In this document: piece after piece, positions 54,997 to 63,722 of the stretch
Layout of the letters: each line of letters begins with the position of its first letter
How positions within the stretch are numbered: the stretch's first letter is position 1
Assembly: GCF_009789675.1 (NCBI RefSeq)
Contig: NZ_CP046914.1
Span: forward strand, 310,001-374,000
Length of the DNA: 64,000 nt
Source: Paraburkholderia acidisoli
GTDB taxonomy: Bacteria > Pseudomonadota > Gammaproteobacteria > Burkholderiales > Burkholderiaceae
Direction of reading: 5' to 3'
Program-made: the position numbers and the translations under genes
The notes under the pieces: generated by a model
Databases searched by the model: none
What the model was told of the DNA's origin: nothing
The model's input: the letters and a program-made list of their open reading frames with translations, nothing else

Positions 54997-55994
54997 GCGC
55001 CGTCATCGACAAGAAACCCCGCCTGACGACTTCGGCGATGATCGCGTCGATCGCATCGGAAGGCCAGCAGACGCGGCCCGCGCCGTTCGGCCACGCGCTC
55101 GTGGCGGAGGCGGAGAAGCGCCCGAACATCGTCGGCATGAGCGCCGATCTCTCGAAGTACACCGACCTGCACATCTTCGGCCAGGCGTTTCCCGAGCGGC
55201 ATTTCCAGATGGGCATGGCCGAGCAGTTGCTGATGGGCGCGGCGGGCGGCATGGCGAAGGAAGGCTTCATTCCGTTCGCGACGACCTACGCCGTGTTCGC
55301 GACGCGCCGCGCGTATGACTTCATCCACCAGATCATCGCGGAGGAAAATCTCAACGTGAAGATCTGCGCCGCCCTGCCCGGCTTGACGACCGGCTATGGT
55401 CCGAGCCACCAGGCGACCGAAGATCTCGCGCTGATGCGCGCGATTCCCGGCATGACCGTGATCGACCCGTGCGACGCGCTCGACACGGAGCAGGCCGTTG
55501 CGGCCATTGCCGCGCACCACGGCCCCGTGTACATGCGTCTGCTGCGCGGCAAGGTGCCCGCCGTGCTCGACGACTACAACTACCAGTTCGAACTGGGCAA
55601 GGCGAAGCTGCTGCGCGACGGCGCGGACGTGCTGATCATCTCCTCGGGCATCATGACGATGCGCGCGCTCGAAGCGGCGCAGGCGCTCGACGACGGCTCG
55701 GCGAGCGTGGCCGTGCTGCACGTGCCCACCATCAAGCCGCTCGACGAAGCCACCATCATCGAGCAATGCCGCAAGCCGGGCCGTCTCGTGATCGTCGCGG
55801 AGAACCACAGCGTGATCGGCGGTCTCGGCGACGCCGTGACGAGCGCGCTGGTGCGCCACCGCGTGATGCCGGAATTCCGCCAGATCGCGCTGCCCGACCA
55901 GTTTCTCGACGCCGGCGCGCTGCCGACGCTGCACGACCGCTACGGTATTTCGACGGCCTCCATCGTCGACAACATCAAGACGTGGCTGAAGTAA
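54993..55994 (+). CDS. Transketolase, C-terminal (Pyr and C-domain) subunit
   Basis: 333-residue beta-type half. Features: AFGHALVAEAEKRPNIVGMSADLSKYTDLHIFGQAFPERHFQMGMAEQLLMGAAGGMA (features: FPERHFQMGMAEQ with the catalytic Glu that activates TPP), ATTYAVFATRRAYDFI, GPSHQATEDLALMRAIPGM, and the C-domain ADVLIISSGIMTMRALEAA. AAGGAGA precedes ATG 54993, which overlaps the previous stop by four bases. It forms a heteromer with the preceding subunit. Confidence 0.93.
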   Translation: MSAVIDKKPRLTTSAMIASIASEGQQTRPAPFGHALVAEAEKRPNIVGMSADLSKYTDLHIFGQAFPERHFQMGMAEQLLMGAAGGMAKEGFIPFATTYAVFATRRAYDFIHQIIAEENLNVKICAALPGLTTGYGPSHQATEDLALMRAIPGMTVIDPCDALDTEQAVAAIAAHHGPVYMRLLRGKVPAVLDDYNYQFELGKAKLLRDGADVLIISSGIMTMRALEAAQALDDGSASVAVLHVPTIKPLDEATIIEQCRKPGRLVIVAENHSVIGGLGDAVTSALVRHRVMPEFRQIALPDQFLDAGALPTLHDRYGISTASIVDNIKTWLK

Positions 55995-56013
55995 GCCAGG
56001 AGACGCAATCATC

Positions 56014-56865
56014 ATGAACGTAACAGTGATCGGTATCGGCGCGATCGGTCTGCCGATGGCGCTGCGCATCCAGGGCGCGGGCCACGCGGTGACGGGCGTG
56101 GATCTGTCGAGCCGCGCGCGCGAACTCGCGCAGGACAGCGGGCTCGCCGCCGTGGACGGTTTCGCCGCCGCGCCGGCCCCCGAGGTCGTGGTGGCCATGG
56201 TGGCCACGCCGCAGCAGCTCGCTTCGCTCGTCGACAGCGTGGCCGCGCAGGTCGCGGGCCAAACGTGGGTGATCATGTCGACGGTCGGCCCCGAAGCCGT
56301 GCGCGAACAGGGCGAGCGCCTCGTCGCGGCGGGCGCGCGGGTCGTGGACGCGCCGGTGACGGGCGGCACCGCGCGGGCAAAGACGGGCGAGCTGGTGATC
56401 TTCGCCTCGGGCGAAGCCGCGCATATCGCGGCCGTGCGCCCCGTGCTCGACACCATGGGCAGCGTGCGCAACGTCGGCCCGAAGCTCGGCGACGGCCAGT
56501 CGATCAAGGTCGTCAACCAGCATCTGTGCTCGGTCCATATCGTCGCGGCGGCGGAAGCGCTCAATCTCGCGCGCTCGCTCGGGCTCGACCCGGCCGCCGT
56601 GCTCGAACTGATCGAGAAAGGCGCGGCCGGCTCGTGGATGCTCTCCGACCGCGGCCCGCGCATGCTGCAAGGCACCGACGTCAGCGTGACCAGCTCGATC
56701 AACATCTTCGTGAAAGACAGCGATCTGGTCGCCGACGCCGCGGCAACGTGCGGCGCGGACGTCCCGCTGCTGTCGATCGCCAATGCGCGCTATCACGCCG
56801 CCGCCGACGCGGGACTCGCGTTGCGCGACGACAGCCGCGTGATCGAAACCTGGCGTTCGGCGTAA
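56014..56865 (+). CDS. 3-Hydroxyisobutyrate-dehydrogenase-family oxidoreductase
   Basis: 283-residue NAD(P)-dependent beta-hydroxyacid dehydrogenase. Rossmann motif VIGIGAIGLPMA (GxGxxG, residues 7-12), substrate loop DAPVTGGTARAKTG near 113-126, and the catalytic Lys in GQSIKVVNQ near 165, then the helical C-domain. Relatives include tartronate semialdehyde reductase, L-threonate dehydrogenase (LtnD) and D-apionate oxidoisomerase (ApnO). With a transketolase and an MHS-type symporter, a branched or four-carbon sugar acid is a reasonable substrate; not decided by the sequence. Lies 19 bases after the transketolase. Confidence 0.88.
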   Translation: MNVTVIGIGAIGLPMALRIQGAGHAVTGVDLSSRARELAQDSGLAAVDGFAAAPAPEVVVAMVATPQQLASLVDSVAAQVAGQTWVIMSTVGPEAVREQGERLVAAGARVVDAPVTGGTARAKTGELVIFASGEAAHIAAVRPVLDTMGSVRNVGPKLGDGQSIKVVNQHLCSVHIVAAAEALNLARSLGLDPAAVLELIEKGAAGSWMLSDRGPRMLQGTDVSVTSSINIFVKDSDLVADAAATCGADVPLLSIANARYHAAADAGLALRDDSRVIETWRSA

Positions 56866-56946
56866 CTCGAATCCACGAAAACGCGCGCAAGCGTCGTCGT
56901 CGTGAACAATCGCCGAAAGCGCACGAAGAACGCGCGGCACGATTGG

Positions 56947-56967
56947 GCCGTCCGCCATGCGGACGGC
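56947..56967 (+). repeat. Perfect 9-bp-stem hairpin between oxidoreductase and MFS genes
   Basis: GCCGTCCGC-CAT-GCGGACGGC without a following T-run, 26 bases before the MFS start. Probably an mRNA processing or stability element inside the operon rather than a terminator. Confidence 0.55.
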
Positions 56968-56992
56968 GACCATAGCAACGGAGACAAACCAC

Positions 56993-58300
56993 ATGAATAC
57001 TCATCACGAAGGACGCGCCACCAAGGTCGCCGTCGCATCGATGATCGGCTCGGCCGTCGAGAGCTACGACTTCTTCATTTACGGCACCGCGGCCGCTGCC
57101 TGGTTCGGCAAGATTTTTTTCCACACGACTGAACCGATCGTCGGCATTCTGGCGGCGTTCGCGACGCTCGCGATCGGCTTTCTGATGCGCCCGCTCGGCG
57201 GCTATCTCGCCGGGCACTACGGCGACCGCCTCGGCCGCAAGGCCGTGCTGTTCTGGTCGCTCGTGGCCATGGGCGGCGCGACCGTGTTGATCGGCGCCCT
57301 GCCAACCTACCAGCAGGCGGGCGTGCTCGCGCCGATCCTGTTGATTCTCCTGCGGATGGTGCAAGGCATCGGCTTCGGCGCCGAATGGGGTGGCGCGGTG
57401 CTGATGGCCTGCGAACACGCGCCCGAAAAGCGCCGCGGCTTCTTCGGCGCCGTGCCGCAACTGGGCATTCCGCTCGGCCTGCTGCTCGCGAACGGCGCGT
57501 TCCTGCTGTCCGGCTCGATCTTCGAAGGCGACTGGGTGTGGCGTGCGCCGTTCCTGCTGTCGTTCGTGATGGTCGCGATCGGCATCTTCATCCGCATGAG
57601 CGTGGCGGAGTCGCCGGAGTTCGAAGCGGTCAAGGCCGAGGACAAAGTGATGAAGGCACCCGCGCTCGAAGTCATCAAGAGCGACTGGCGCAGCATTCTT
57701 CGCATCGTCGGCTTGCGCATGGCGGAAACGGGCGGCTACTACATCACGACGAGCTTCATGCTCTCGTACGTGACGCTCGCGCATGTCTCCAGCACGCACC
57801 ATATTCTTTGGGGCACGTTGATCGGTTCGGCGCTCGGCCTCGTGAGCCACCTGTTCTACGGCGCGCTCAGCGACCGGATCGGCCGCCGCCCCGTGTTCAT
57901 GCTGGGCGCGCTCTTCACGATCGTGTTCGGCGTGCCGATGTTCATGCTGATCAACACCGGCGCGATCATCATGGTGATCGTGGCCGTGGCGCTCTCGCTG
58001 CTGCTGAGCCATGACCCGATCTTCGCGGTCGAGGCGAGCTGGTTCTCCGAGCAGTTTCCCGCCAACGTGCGTTCGTCGGGCATCTCGCTCGGGTACAACG
58101 GTGCTTCGTTGATCGCGGGGCTGCTGCCCATGATCGCGACAGGCATGTTCGGCGCGTTCGGCTGGATCGGGCCCGCGCTGATGTTCTCGGCGCTCGGCGT
58201 GGTCTCCACGTGTTGCGCCCTCGCGATGAAGGAAACGGCGCCCGCCGTCGTCGAGAAGAAAAAGGCGCATGCCAGCACGGAACGCCGATTCGCCGCGTAA
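56993..58300 (+). CDS. MFS transporter, metabolite:H+ symporter (MHS) type
   Basis: 435-residue inner-membrane symporter with 12 helices. Family signatures: ASMIGSAVESYDFFIYGTAAA near residues 15-36, GFLMRPLGGYLAGHYGDRLGRKAVLFWSL near 64-90 (MFS loop 2-3 GDRLGRK), RMVQGIGFGAEWGGAVLMACEHAP near 122-145. This is the ShiA/ProP/KgtP/CitA group that imports carboxylates, sugar acids or betaines. ATG 56993 has CGGAGA upstream. Last gene of the transketolase operon. Confidence 0.93.
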   Translation: MNTHHEGRATKVAVASMIGSAVESYDFFIYGTAAAAWFGKIFFHTTEPIVGILAAFATLAIGFLMRPLGGYLAGHYGDRLGRKAVLFWSLVAMGGATVLIGALPTYQQAGVLAPILLILLRMVQGIGFGAEWGGAVLMACEHAPEKRRGFFGAVPQLGIPLGLLLANGAFLLSGSIFEGDWVWRAPFLLSFVMVAIGIFIRMSVAESPEFEAVKAEDKVMKAPALEVIKSDWRSILRIVGLRMAETGGYYITTSFMLSYVTLAHVSSTHHILWGTLIGSALGLVSHLFYGALSDRIGRRPVFMLGALFTIVFGVPMFMLINTGAIIMVIVAVALSLLLSHDPIFAVEASWFSEQFPANVRSSGISLGYNGASLIAGLLPMIATGMFGAFGWIGPALMFSALGVVSTCCALAMKETAPAVVEKKKAHASTERRFAA

Positions 58301-58355
58301 GCTCCGGTTGGATTGCTGGCAGCGCCCGAGTGCGAGAATTCCCGCTGCGTAACGA

Positions 58356-59207
58356 TCAACTCACAAAAGGCAGCTTGCTATGGCGCGCCTGCGCCAGCAT
58401 CGAAACCGTGATCTTGCGCACTTCGAGCTTGCTCTGCGTGACATGCGCGCGTAGCAGGATGGCGGCCTCGGCGGGCTTGCCGCGCTCGATCAGCGTGAGC
58501 ATGGTGGCGTGCTCGTCGTAGGTCGCGTCCGTGCGATGCGGCTTGAGAAAGTCGAGCCGCCGCACGATGCGGATACGCTCCGTCACCTCGTTGTGGACAC
58601 GCAGCATTTCCGCATTGCCGGTGGCCTCGACCAGGCCGCGATGAAAGCCTTCGTCGAGCCGGAACATCCGCGCCGGGTCGCTCTCGCGCAGTTCGGGCGC
58701 GACGCGCCAGATCGCCTTGAGTGCCTCGATGGCGCGATGCGGCGGCCCCGCGCTGGCCACGCGTTCGATGGCGGCGAGTTCCAGCACGATGCGCAAGTCG
58801 TAGAGCTGATCGAGCCGGTCGAAGTCGATATCGCACACTTTCCAGCCACGCCGGAAGCCCACTTCCAGGTAACCTTCGCGCAACAGACGAAACAACGCGT
58901 CGCGCATGGGCGTGCGCGAGACGCCGTAGTGTTGCGCGATGTCGGTTTCCGAAAAGCGGTCGCCGGGAAACAGCCGAAAGTCGAAGATAGCGTGCTTGAG
59001 TTGCAGATACACCTGCTCCGCCAGCGGATTCGCGCCGTACACGACCTTCGCCGCGCTCGCGTCTTCGGCTGCGTTTTCCGCTGCGTTTTCCGCTGCGTTT
59101 TCCGCTGCGTTGTCCAGCGCCTCCGGTTCAGGCGGGTTCGCGTCGGTTTGCCGTTTGGGTTCGATGGCCGTTCTCCTGCGTGCGCTGGCGTGTCCGGCGC
59201 GACTCAA
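58356..59207 (-). CDS. GntR/FadR-family regulator
   Basis: 283 residues if translation begins at TTG 59207, which overlaps the previous stop by four bases (TTGA); an ATC at 59165 has the better ribosome site (AGGAG, seven bases before) and would give 269 residues. N-terminus: Pro/Glu-rich with four AAEN repeats encoded by 12-bp tandem repeats. Then the GntR HTH (LAEQVYLQLKHAIFDFRLFPGDRFSETDIAQHYGVSRTPMRDALFRL features) and an FCD-type helical effector domain with His and Arg/Asp clusters (FHRGLVEATGN, HATMLTLIERG). Probable regulator of the upstream operon, of which it is the last gene. Confidence 0.88.
   Translation of the reverse strand: MSRAGHASARRRTAIEPKRQTDANPPEPEALDNAAENAAENAAENAAEDASAAKVVYGANPLAEQVYLQLKHAIFDFRLFPGDRFSETDIAQHYGVSRTPMRDALFRLLREGYLEVGFRRGWKVCDIDFDRLDQLYDLRIVLELAAIERVASAGPPHRAIEALKAIWRVAPELRESDPARMFRLDEGFHRGLVEATGNAEMLRVHNEVTERIRIVRRLDFLKPHRTDATYDEHATMLTLIERGKPAEAAILLRAHVTQSKLEVRKITVSMLAQARHSKLPFVS
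59068..59115. repeat. Four tandem copies of a 12-bp unit inside GntR gene
   Basis: GCTGCGTTTTCC three times plus GCTGCGTTGTCC, in frame, encoding the AAEN/AAED repeats near the regulator's N-terminus. A typical slippage-prone, length-variable segment. Confidence 0.85.
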
Positions 59208-59668
59208 GCGCCGCTCGCGCCTGCCGCCTGCGCGTATGCCGCCACGGCATCCGGCGCGTCGATCAGACTCACATGCGCCGCCACGACGACCCAGCCGCCG
59301 AATGCGGCATCGGGCGTACCGAGCCGCGCCCACGTCTGCATCTGGCGGCCCACCAACGGCGTGGCGTCGCTGGTGAATTCGGTGCTCACGGTCGCGTAGT
59401 CGCGGCCGAACGTGGTCACGACCGTGCGATGCCGCTTGCGCGACTTCGGCACCGGCGCGCACGATTCGCGCCACGCACGAATGGCCGCGCCGCCATGCTG
59501 GATTTCGGCAATGCCGTAGCGCACGGTTTCGGGCGCGTCCCAGAACAGCACATTCATGGCGGCTACGTCGTTGTCGATCAGCGCGCGTTCGTAGGCTTCG
59601 AATGCGGCGCGCACTTCGGCGACAATGGCCGGATCGTCGATCTCGCGCGGAGAACAGGGCAGCGTCAT
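59204..59668 (-). CDS. AtzH/HpxZ-like (DUF3225) protein
   Basis: 154-residue SnoaL/NTF2-like protein. Features: [57 protein letters not shown], matching the DUF3225 pattern of HpxZ (oxalurate catabolism) and AtzH (1,3-dicarboxyurea hydrolase in the cyanuric-acid pathway). The ending [10 protein letters not shown] is also typical. ATG 59668 overlaps the isochorismatase stop (ATGA), and its own stop overlaps the GntR start, so translation is coupled on both sides. Its neighbourhood of amide hydrolases supports a ureide function. Confidence 0.8.
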   Translation of the reverse strand: MTLPCSPREIDDPAIVAEVRAAFEAYERALIDNDVAAMNVLFWDAPETVRYGIAEIQHGGAAIRAWRESCAPVPKSRKRHRTVVTTFGRDYATVSTEFTSDATPLVGRQMQTWARLGTPDAAFGGWVVVAAHVSLIDAPDAVAAYAQAAGASGA

Positions 59669-60333
59669 GTTGATTCGGACTCCAGAAGTTGCGCAAGACT
59701 CGCGGTCCACCCCACGATGCCGCCTTGCGAGCGGATCATCGCGAGCGTCGCGTCCTTGAACGCGGGAATATAGCTCGCCGTGGCGTCTTCGATCACGAGG
59801 CAATCGTAACCCCGGTCGTTCGCCTCGCGCATCGACGTCTGCACGCACACCTCGGTCGTAACACCCGCGAACACGAGATGCGTGATGCCGCGCGTGGCGA
59901 GTTCCTCGCCGAGCCGGGTTGCGTGGAACGCGCCCTTGCCCGGTTTGTCGATCACGAGTTCGCCCGCGACCGGCGCGAGCGCAGCCACGATCGCGTTGCC
60001 CGGCTCGCCGCGCACGAGAATACGGCCCATTGGACCGGCGTCGCCAATGCGTGCGCTGGGCTGGCCGCGCAAGCGCTTCGCGGGCGGGCAATCCGACAAG
60101 TCCGCCGCATGCGATTCGCGCGTATGCACCACGAACCAGCCGCGCTCGCGCGCGTGCCGCAACAGCCGCGCGACGTCGGGCACGATGCCGCCCAGCAACG
60201 ACACATCGTTGCCGAGCGCCGCACCAAAACCGCCCGGCTCGATGAAATCGCGCTGCATGTCGATCACCACGAGCGCCGTTTTCGAAGCCTCGTAGGTAAA
60301 AGGAGACGGCAGCGCGTCAGCAACCCTCGGCAT
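59665..60333 (-). CDS. Isochorismatase-family cysteine hydrolase (second amidohydrolase)
   Basis: 222-residue cytoplasmic hydrolase. Catalytic triad as in biuret and ureidoacrylate amidohydrolases: Asp25 (VIDMQRDF), Lys130 ([10 protein letters not shown]), Cys163 ([10 protein letters not shown]), with a cis-peptide region before the Cys. It is a paralogue of the BiuH-like gene 3.3 kb upstream in the same operon, but lacks the PWPYDGAL N-terminus and the DFCGxGGY loop (here DFIEPGGFG), so the substrate is probably different. Six bases separate it from the formamidase gene. Confidence 0.88.
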   Translation of the reverse strand: MPRVADALPSPFTYEASKTALVVIDMQRDFIEPGGFGAALGNDVSLLGGIVPDVARLLRHARERGWFVVHTRESHAADLSDCPPAKRLRGQPSARIGDAGPMGRILVRGEPGNAIVAALAPVAGELVIDKPGKGAFHATRLGEELATRGITHLVFAGVTTEVCVQTSMREANDRGYDCLVIEDATASYIPAFKDATLAMIRSQGGIVGWTASLAQLLESEST

Positions 60334-60339
60334 GATCGA

Positions 60340-61338
60340 TCACCCCTCGTAGTCGCGTTCGGGCGCGGGGAAGCCGCACGCGGTGCCGTCGGTCACGCGC
60401 ACCTCGCTTTCCCATGGCACACGATACGCGCCGCGCACCATGTCCTGCATGAAGGTGTACGGGCAGTCCCGCGCGCCGCCCTTCACGGCCACGTAGCCGC
60501 GATGGCCGAGCTGATAGATGTTGTTCTCCACGCCCCAATGCGCGCGCGCTTCGCGCACGAGGTCGGGCCGCATTTCGCAGGCAATGATTTCGTCGGGGCG
60601 ATGGCTGCCGTCCACCATCACCGTGCCGTCGAAATCGCAGAACATGCCCTCGCCCATCGAGTCGAACGTGCCGTCGCTGCCGCACAGGCACACGCTCGCG
60701 GTTTGCGCGAGATTCTGGAACGCATTCGACTGATTGGTGATGCGCCACGCGTGGCGAATGGGCGCCGTATAGCCCGCCGTGCGCAGGATCACTTCCGCGC
60801 CCTTGTACGCGGCTTCGCGCGCCATCTCCGGAAACATGCCGTCGTGGCAAATGATGAGCCCGAGCTTCACGCCGCGCGGGCCCACGCACACGGGCACGCC
60901 CAGATTGCCCGGCTCCCACGGCTCGACCGGCACCCAGGGATGCAGCTTGCGGTAATAGAGCCGGATCTCGCCGGTGTCGTCGATGATGAGGCCGCTGTTG
61001 TACGGATTGCCGTGCGGGTTGCGCTCCATGATCGAAAAGCCGCCCCAGATGCGATACGCCACGCACGCGGCCTTGAACGCGGCCACTTCGGGTCCGTCGA
61101 GCGAGCACAGGATCGCGTCGTCGGTACGCATGGAAAGGCCGTGCAGCGCGTACTCGGGAAACACCACGAGATCCATGGCCGCGTTGTTGCGCCGCGCCTT
61201 GCCGACCAGCTCGACGATGCGCTGCGTTTGCGCCGCGAGTTGCGCGGGCGTTTCCACGTCGGGGTTCTGCAACTGCACGAGGCCGATCACCACGCCCGCG
61301 GGCGAGCGGTTCAATCCGCCGAGTCCACTCGAACTCAT
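60340..61338 (-). CDS. amiF: Formamidase (nitrilase superfamily)
   Basis: 332-residue amidase that hydrolyses formamide or a related short amide to acid and ammonia. Triad Glu62 (FPEYALHGLSM), Lys131 (YYRKLHPWVP), Cys164 (IICHDGMFPEMARE). VVIGLVQLQNP, EPWEPGNLGVPV, YTAPIRHAWRITNQSNAFQNL, MGEGMFCDFDGTVM and YTFMQDMVRG match AmiF of Helicobacter and Pseudomonas-type amidases at near full length (334). It lies three bases after the ABC ATPase gene and six before the isochorismatase, deep inside the operon. Formamide itself or a formyl/carbamoyl intermediate may be the physiological substrate. Confidence 0.87.
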   Translation of the reverse strand: MSSSGLGGLNRSPAGVVIGLVQLQNPDVETPAQLAAQTQRIVELVGKARRNNAAMDLVVFPEYALHGLSMRTDDAILCSLDGPEVAAFKAACVAYRIWGGFSIMERNPHGNPYNSGLIIDDTGEIRLYYRKLHPWVPVEPWEPGNLGVPVCVGPRGVKLGLIICHDGMFPEMAREAAYKGAEVILRTAGYTAPIRHAWRITNQSNAFQNLAQTASVCLCGSDGTFDSMGEGMFCDFDGTVMVDGSHRPDEIIACEMRPDLVREARAHWGVENNIYQLGHRGYVAVKGGARDCPYTFMQDMVRGAYRVPWESEVRVTDGTACGFPAPERDYEG

Positions 61339-61341
61339 CGT

Positions 61342-62976
61342 TCAGGCTCCATGAAAGGCGGCGGCAGGCACCGCCGCTTCGGGTTGACGATCGTCGCCGT
61401 GGCCGGCCATGTGGCGCCCGAGCACCACGCGGTCGGCGTTTTCCACGGCGGTTTCGAACACGAGCCGCCCTTCCGCGATCACGGCGATGCGGTCGGCCAG
61501 CTCCAGCAATTCGTCGAGGTCTTCGCTCACCAGCAGCACGGCGGCGCCCGCGTCGCGCGCGGCGAGAAGGCGCGCGTGAATGTCGGCCACCGAGGCGAAG
61601 TCGAGTCCGAACACCGGATTGGCGACGATCAGCACATCGACGGCTTGCCCCAGTTCGCGCGCGAGCACGGCGCGCTGCACGTTGCCGCCCGAGAGCGTGC
61701 CGATCGCGCGTTCGGGCAGCGGCGGCCGCACGTTGAACTCGGCGATGCGTTGCCTCGCGCGCTCGCGCAACGCGCGGCGGTTCAGCCGCCAGCCGCCCGC
61801 GCGCAACGGCGCGCGATCGAAGTCGCGCAACGCGAGGTTTTCGGCCACGCTCATTGCCGCCACGCACGCGTTGCGCAGCGGTTCCTCGGGCAACGCGAAC
61901 ACCGACAAACGCGTCATGGCCTCGCGCGTGGCGCGGTACGCCTCGCCCTTCACGCGCATCGCGCCCGACTGCACGCGGCGCTGGCCGACCAGCGCCTCGA
62001 CCAGTTCCTTCTGGCCGTTGCCCGATACGCCCGCCAGCCCGAGAATTTCCCCGCTGCGCACCGCCAGCGACGCCTCGCGCACCGCCGCATGGCCGCGATC
62101 GTCCACCACCGTGAGCTTCGCGAGTTCGAGCGCGACCGGCGCGTTGGCGGCGAGCGGCTTGCGGGCGGCGCGTTGCGCGTCGATGCCGGCCGTGGCGCGC
62201 GCGTCGGCGCTGCTGTCGCCGCCCATCATCCACGTCGCCAACCGGTCGCGGTCGGTGTCGCGCACGGCGCAACTGCCCACCAGACGCCCTTTGCGCAGCA
62301 CCGTGACGTCGTCGGCATACGCCATCACTTCGCGGAACTTGTGCGTGATCATCAGCACGGTCAGTTCGCCGCGCGTGGCCAGATCGCGCATCAGGCCGAG
62401 CACTTCGTCGGCCTCCTGCGGCGTCAGCACCGAAGTGGGTTCGTCGAGGATCAGCAGCCGCTGACGCAGATACAGCTGCTTGAGAATTTCGAGCTTCTGC
62501 TTTTCACCGGCCGCGAGACCCGAAACCGGCGCGTCGAGCGGCAGGCGGAACGGCATGCCGCGCATGAACGCGTCGAGCGCATTTCGTTCGGCATCCCAAT
62601 CGACTTTCCACGGCAGGCTGCCACGCGCGAGCAGCAGGTTCTCCTCCACCGACAAACCCGCCGCCAGCGTGAAGTGCTGATAAACCATGCCGATGCCGAG
62701 CGCCTGCGCGTCGCGCGGCGAGGCGATGCGCACCTCGCGCCCGTCGGCGACGAGCTGGCCGCCGTCGAGCAGGCCGTAGCCCACGAGACCTTTCACGAGC
62801 GTGCTCTTGCCCGCGCCGTTTTCGCCGAGCAGCGCGTGCACGGTGCCCGGGCGCACCTTGAGCGTGACGTCCTCGAGCGCGCGAAACGCGCCGAAGCGCT
62901 TGCTCGCGCCGAGCACCTCGATGCCGAGCGCGCCGCCGCGGGACGGCAGGGGTTTCATGCTGGCGAGCGTGGACAT
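61342..62976 (-). CDS. ABC transporter with two ATPase domains (BmpA/nucleoside-type importer)
   Basis: 544-residue cytoplasmic ATPase. Domain 1: Walker A GENGAGKST near 52-60, Q-loop QHFTLAAG, signature VSGLAAGEKQKLEIL, Walker B LLILDEPTSVLTP near 175-187. Domain 2: degenerate Walker A GVSGNGQKE near 305, signature GTLSGGNVQRAVLARE and Walker B VLIVANPVFGLD. The two-domain layout with a degenerate second site is that of sugar/nucleoside importers of the RbsA/YufO/BmpA group. ATG 62976 is two bases beyond the BiuH stop. Works with the permease at the right edge; the other permease and binding protein should lie outside. Confidence 0.93.
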   Translation of the reverse strand: MSTLASMKPLPSRGGALGIEVLGASKRFGAFRALEDVTLKVRPGTVHALLGENGAGKSTLVKGLVGYGLLDGGQLVADGREVRIASPRDAQALGIGMVYQHFTLAAGLSVEENLLLARGSLPWKVDWDAERNALDAFMRGMPFRLPLDAPVSGLAAGEKQKLEILKQLYLRQRLLILDEPTSVLTPQEADEVLGLMRDLATRGELTVLMITHKFREVMAYADDVTVLRKGRLVGSCAVRDTDRDRLATWMMGGDSSADARATAGIDAQRAARKPLAANAPVALELAKLTVVDDRGHAAVREASLAVRSGEILGLAGVSGNGQKELVEALVGQRRVQSGAMRVKGEAYRATREAMTRLSVFALPEEPLRNACVAAMSVAENLALRDFDRAPLRAGGWRLNRRALRERARQRIAEFNVRPPLPERAIGTLSGGNVQRAVLARELGQAVDVLIVANPVFGLDFASVADIHARLLAARDAGAAVLLVSEDLDELLELADRIAVIAEGRLVFETAVENADRVVLGRHMAGHGDDRQPEAAVPAAAFHGA

Positions 62977-62978
62977 GA

Positions 62979-63671
62979 TCAGCGTCCGAGCGTCGCGAGC
63001 AGCGCGTGCGAATCCGACACCGTGCCGAACACGCCGCCTTGCATCAGCACCATGTTCAGCGCCGCGTCGTGATTGCCCTTGTCGGTCGCGCCGCAGCAGT
63101 CGGCGAGTATCGTGCATTCGAAGCCGCGGTCGTTCGCCTCGCGCATCGTCGTGTGCACACAGACGTCCGTGGTGATGCCCGTGAGCACCAGATTGACGAT
63201 GCCGCGCGTGCGCAGCACGAGTTCGAGATCGGTCGCGCAGAACGAGCCCTTGCCCGGTTTGTCGATGACGATCTCGCCCGCCAGCGGCGCGAGGTCGTCG
63301 ATGATTTCCCAGCCCGGTTCGCCGCGCACGAGAATCTTGCCGCACGGGCCGTCGTCGCCGATACCGATACCGTCCGTGCCCGCGCGGCGGCTGCGCCAGC
63401 GCTTGTTCGCGGGCAGATCGGAGAGATCGGGCCGATGCCCCTCGCGCGTGTGAATGATCGTGAAGCCTTGCGCGCGCATCGTGGCGAGCACGCGCTGGAT
63501 CGGCTCGATCGGCGCGCGCGTGAGCGAAAGGTCGTAGCCCATCTTGTCGACATAGCCGCCGATGCCGCAGAAGTCGGTCTGCATGTCGATGATGACGAGC
63601 GCGGTGTTGTCGGCGCGCAGCGCGCCGTCGTAGGGCCACGGATAAGGGCGGGCGTCGATAAAACGGGTCAT
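62979..63671 (-). CDS. biuH: Biuret amidohydrolase-like cysteine hydrolase
   Basis: 230-residue isochorismatase-family hydrolase. Its full length follows Rhizobium BiuH closely as I recall it: start [137 protein letters not shown] and MQGGVFG (each quoted as a feature, not contiguous). Catalytic residues Asp29, Lys138, Cys171. The product would cleave biuret to allophanate and ammonia. Sits between the ABC permease and ABC ATPase genes, so uptake and hydrolysis are co-expressed. Confidence 0.82.
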   Translation of the reverse strand: MTRFIDARPYPWPYDGALRADNTALVIIDMQTDFCGIGGYVDKMGYDLSLTRAPIEPIQRVLATMRAQGFTIIHTREGHRPDLSDLPANKRWRSRRAGTDGIGIGDDGPCGKILVRGEPGWEIIDDLAPLAGEIVIDKPGKGSFCATDLELVLRTRGIVNLVLTGITTDVCVHTTMREANDRGFECTILADCCGATDKGNHDAALNMVLMQGGVFGTVSDSHALLATLGR

Positions 63672-63722
63672 GTCGGTCTCCAGTGAGACGGATGGATGCG
63701 AAGGCGCGGGTAAGGGAAGCGG

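Noticed and set aside
59689..63072. A 1127-codon plus-strand open frame opposite the ureide operon
   Set aside because: Antisense to well-recognised genes; its translation is Arg/His/Ala-rich without domains, as expected opposite high-GC genes.
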